A stretch of 7,206 bases of DNA from Actinomycetes bacterium (lineage in GTDB: Bacteria > Actinomycetota > Actinomycetes > Actinomycetales > Dermatophilaceae), in assembly GCA_023389095.1 (NCBI GenBank), contig JAEWFB010000501.1, positions 1-7,206 of the forward strand, in the 5' to 3' direction. Both the position numbers and the translations under genes were made by a program. This document shows positions 6,440 through 7,206 of the stretch, piece by piece. Each line of letters begins with the position of its first letter. The stretch's first letter is position 1. Below the pieces are notes generated by a model. It searched no databases and was not told the DNA's origin. It saw only the letters and a list, made by a program, of their open reading frames with translations.

Positions 6440-7016
6440 GGAGCCAGCCCTGAGTCGGGTGGCCTTGTCGCGGATGACGTCGGACTCGGCCCGGTCAAAC
6501 GTCACTCGATCTGGATGGAATCCGAACGAACGCGGACTCCCGCCAGACGGCTTCCCAACCTGAGCAGGTTAAGCATCTGCGCCTGGAGCGGTGTGACATG
6601 TCGTCGGGCTCGCTGACGCCGACAGCTGTCATGAGCCCGTGCGATGAGTAGACCGTCACCGTTGCCGATGTTGAGGTCACCGTGCACAGTGGCGAGGTCG
6701 ATGCCTGCTTCGGTGCAGGTCTTGACGAACTCCTTCAACTCGATCTGGCGGCGGTGGAGCTGGTCGACGTGTGCCAGACCAATACGACGTCGGCGTCGTG
6801 ATCGCGGATCTTCGATCGCGGATCGCCTCGACATGCTCGGTAGGCGGGGCGGACCTGCCGCTGTATGCGAACACCTCACGTCGACGAACCAGCCACGACG
6901 GGCCGACCACGACGCTCCGCTTCGGTGCGGCAGTCGGCCAACTCACGCTTCACTCCGAGGCCTTCTCCGGTACGGTCCTGCGAGACGCAGGCGTAGATCA
7001 GGGCTGCTCTGGACAA
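6440..7016 (-). pseudogene. Decayed large serine recombinase/integrase, at least five frame breaks, C-terminus missing
   Basis: Read on the minus strand, homology is continuous but jumps frame. Piece 1 (about 7016-6891) gives RAALIYACVSQDRTGEGLGV, the start of the resolvase catalytic domain; the nucleophile Ser is codon 6983-6981. Piece 2 (6868-6814) gives AYSGR and an IRD segment. Piece 3 (6803-6771) gives DHDADVVLVWH. Piece 4 (6768-6634) gives VDQLHRRQIELKEFV and GIDLATVHGDLNIGNGDG. Piece 5 (about 6637-6560) gives LMTAVGVSEPDDMS. Piece 6 (6556-6440) gives GKPSGGSPRSFGFHPDRVTF and FDRAESDVIRDKATRLRAGS, the start of the recombinase domain. The zinc-ribbon and coiled-coil C-terminal part is gone. 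The catalytic Arg of the YARVS motif (R8 of gamma-delta resolvase) is Cys here. A 14-bp duplication causes the break between pieces 2 and 3, and two extra bases fit the break between 3 and 4. The gene once integrated or excised a mobile element and is now dead. Confidence 0.9.
6800..6824. repeat. 14-bp tandem duplication that breaks the recombinase frame
   Basis: On the minus strand GATCCGCGATC occurs at 6824-6814 and again at 6810-6800, separated by GAA, giving a 14-base period. Removing one unit restores a continuous family-like reading, EAIRDHDADVVLVWH. This shows how that frameshift arose. Confidence 0.8.
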
Positions 7017-7206
7017 CGTGCCAGACTGGGGCCTACTGAGAAAACCGATGCTGCGAAGACGGCCTCGAGGAGCCGTGGCACGAGCCGCCGCCCGATGCCG
7101 TGGCGCCGGTGCGTGCCGGCGACGCCGAGCTGGGCAAGGTAGGACTGCACGACACCGTCGCCGAAGGCCTGCGCGAACCCGACGACGCGCTCGGGCCCCG
7201 CTCCCC
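6998..7206 (-). pseudogene. GNAT-family N-acetyltransferase, truncated at its C-terminus (5' end beyond the window)
   Basis: A minus-strand frame is open from the right edge to TGA 7000-6998. It has no start codon in the window because its N-terminus lies to the right. It reads ERVVGFAQAFGDGVVQSYLA and then GVAGTHRRHGIGRRLVPRLL. THRRHGIGRRLV is the acetyl-CoA-binding motif A (R-x-x-G-x-G/A) of GNAT enzymes. After about EAVFA (near 7054) GNAT-like sequence stops. The frame continues for 18 unrelated residues through the recombinase 5' end to the TGA. The usual last third (a DLL-type strand, then an FY-containing helix and strand) is missing. The break sits within about 40 bp of the recombinase start, as expected if the element inserted into this gene. 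The acetylated substrate cannot be told. It may be inactive or may make a short chimeric protein. Confidence 0.75.
7030..7040. repeat. Right copy of the 11-bp direct repeat, at the recombinase/GNAT junction
   Basis: GGCCTACTGAG repeats the trpS stop-codon region (3275-3285). It sits between the last GNAT-like codons (about 7054) and the first recombinase codons (7016), where an attachment-site junction would be expected. A chance match is quite possible. Confidence 0.2.

Noticed and set aside
6502..6879. Treating the 125-residue minus-strand frame as an intact small gene
   Set aside because: Only its middle matches serine recombinases. The homology continues in other frames on both sides, so it is one piece of a broken gene.

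Overview
The window is GC-rich DNA from an actinomycete, probably one of the high-GC soil or marine groups. The strong G/C preference at third codon positions in the core genes, GTG starts, TANNNT -10 boxes placed six bases before start codons, and the gene families all fit. The genus cannot be fixed from this window.

Left part (1-1799, minus strand). A haem- and FAD-containing ferric-reductase-like membrane oxidoreductase is followed 27 bp later by a very small secreted, Pro/Thr/Ser-rich protein. The start of a further minus-strand gene runs off the left edge.

Centre (1800-3284). A divergent control region separates the oxidoreductase from a tryptophanyl-tRNA synthetase of the auxiliary type (similar to Deinococcus TrpRS II, recalled from memory). 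The synthetase is preceded by a textbook ribosome-mediated attenuator: a 15-codon leader peptide with two adjacent Trp codons, mutually exclusive hairpins and a strong GC terminator hairpin. The leader ORF appears to be leaderless, because a TACCCT box ends six bases before its ATG. Four degenerate 16-18 bp tandem repeats lie beside this promoter, between the two divergent genes. The synthetase converges with, and overlaps by 7 bp, a plsC-type acyltransferase (3278-4051, minus strand).

Right part (4052-7206). This looks like accessory DNA. A 617-bp stretch with no supportable gene leads into a 544-residue polytopic membrane protein with a GT-C glycosyltransferase-like architecture and looser codon use. 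After it comes a decayed large serine recombinase on the minus strand. It is readable in at least six pieces over three frames, and one break is explained by a 14-bp tandem duplication. Directly beyond the recombinase 5' end, at the right edge, is a GNAT acetyltransferase whose C-terminal part is missing. The arrangement suggests an old integration scar.

The most informative parts are the Trp attenuator with its leaderless leader peptide, and the recombinase/GNAT scar. I see no convincing new defence or biosynthetic system.
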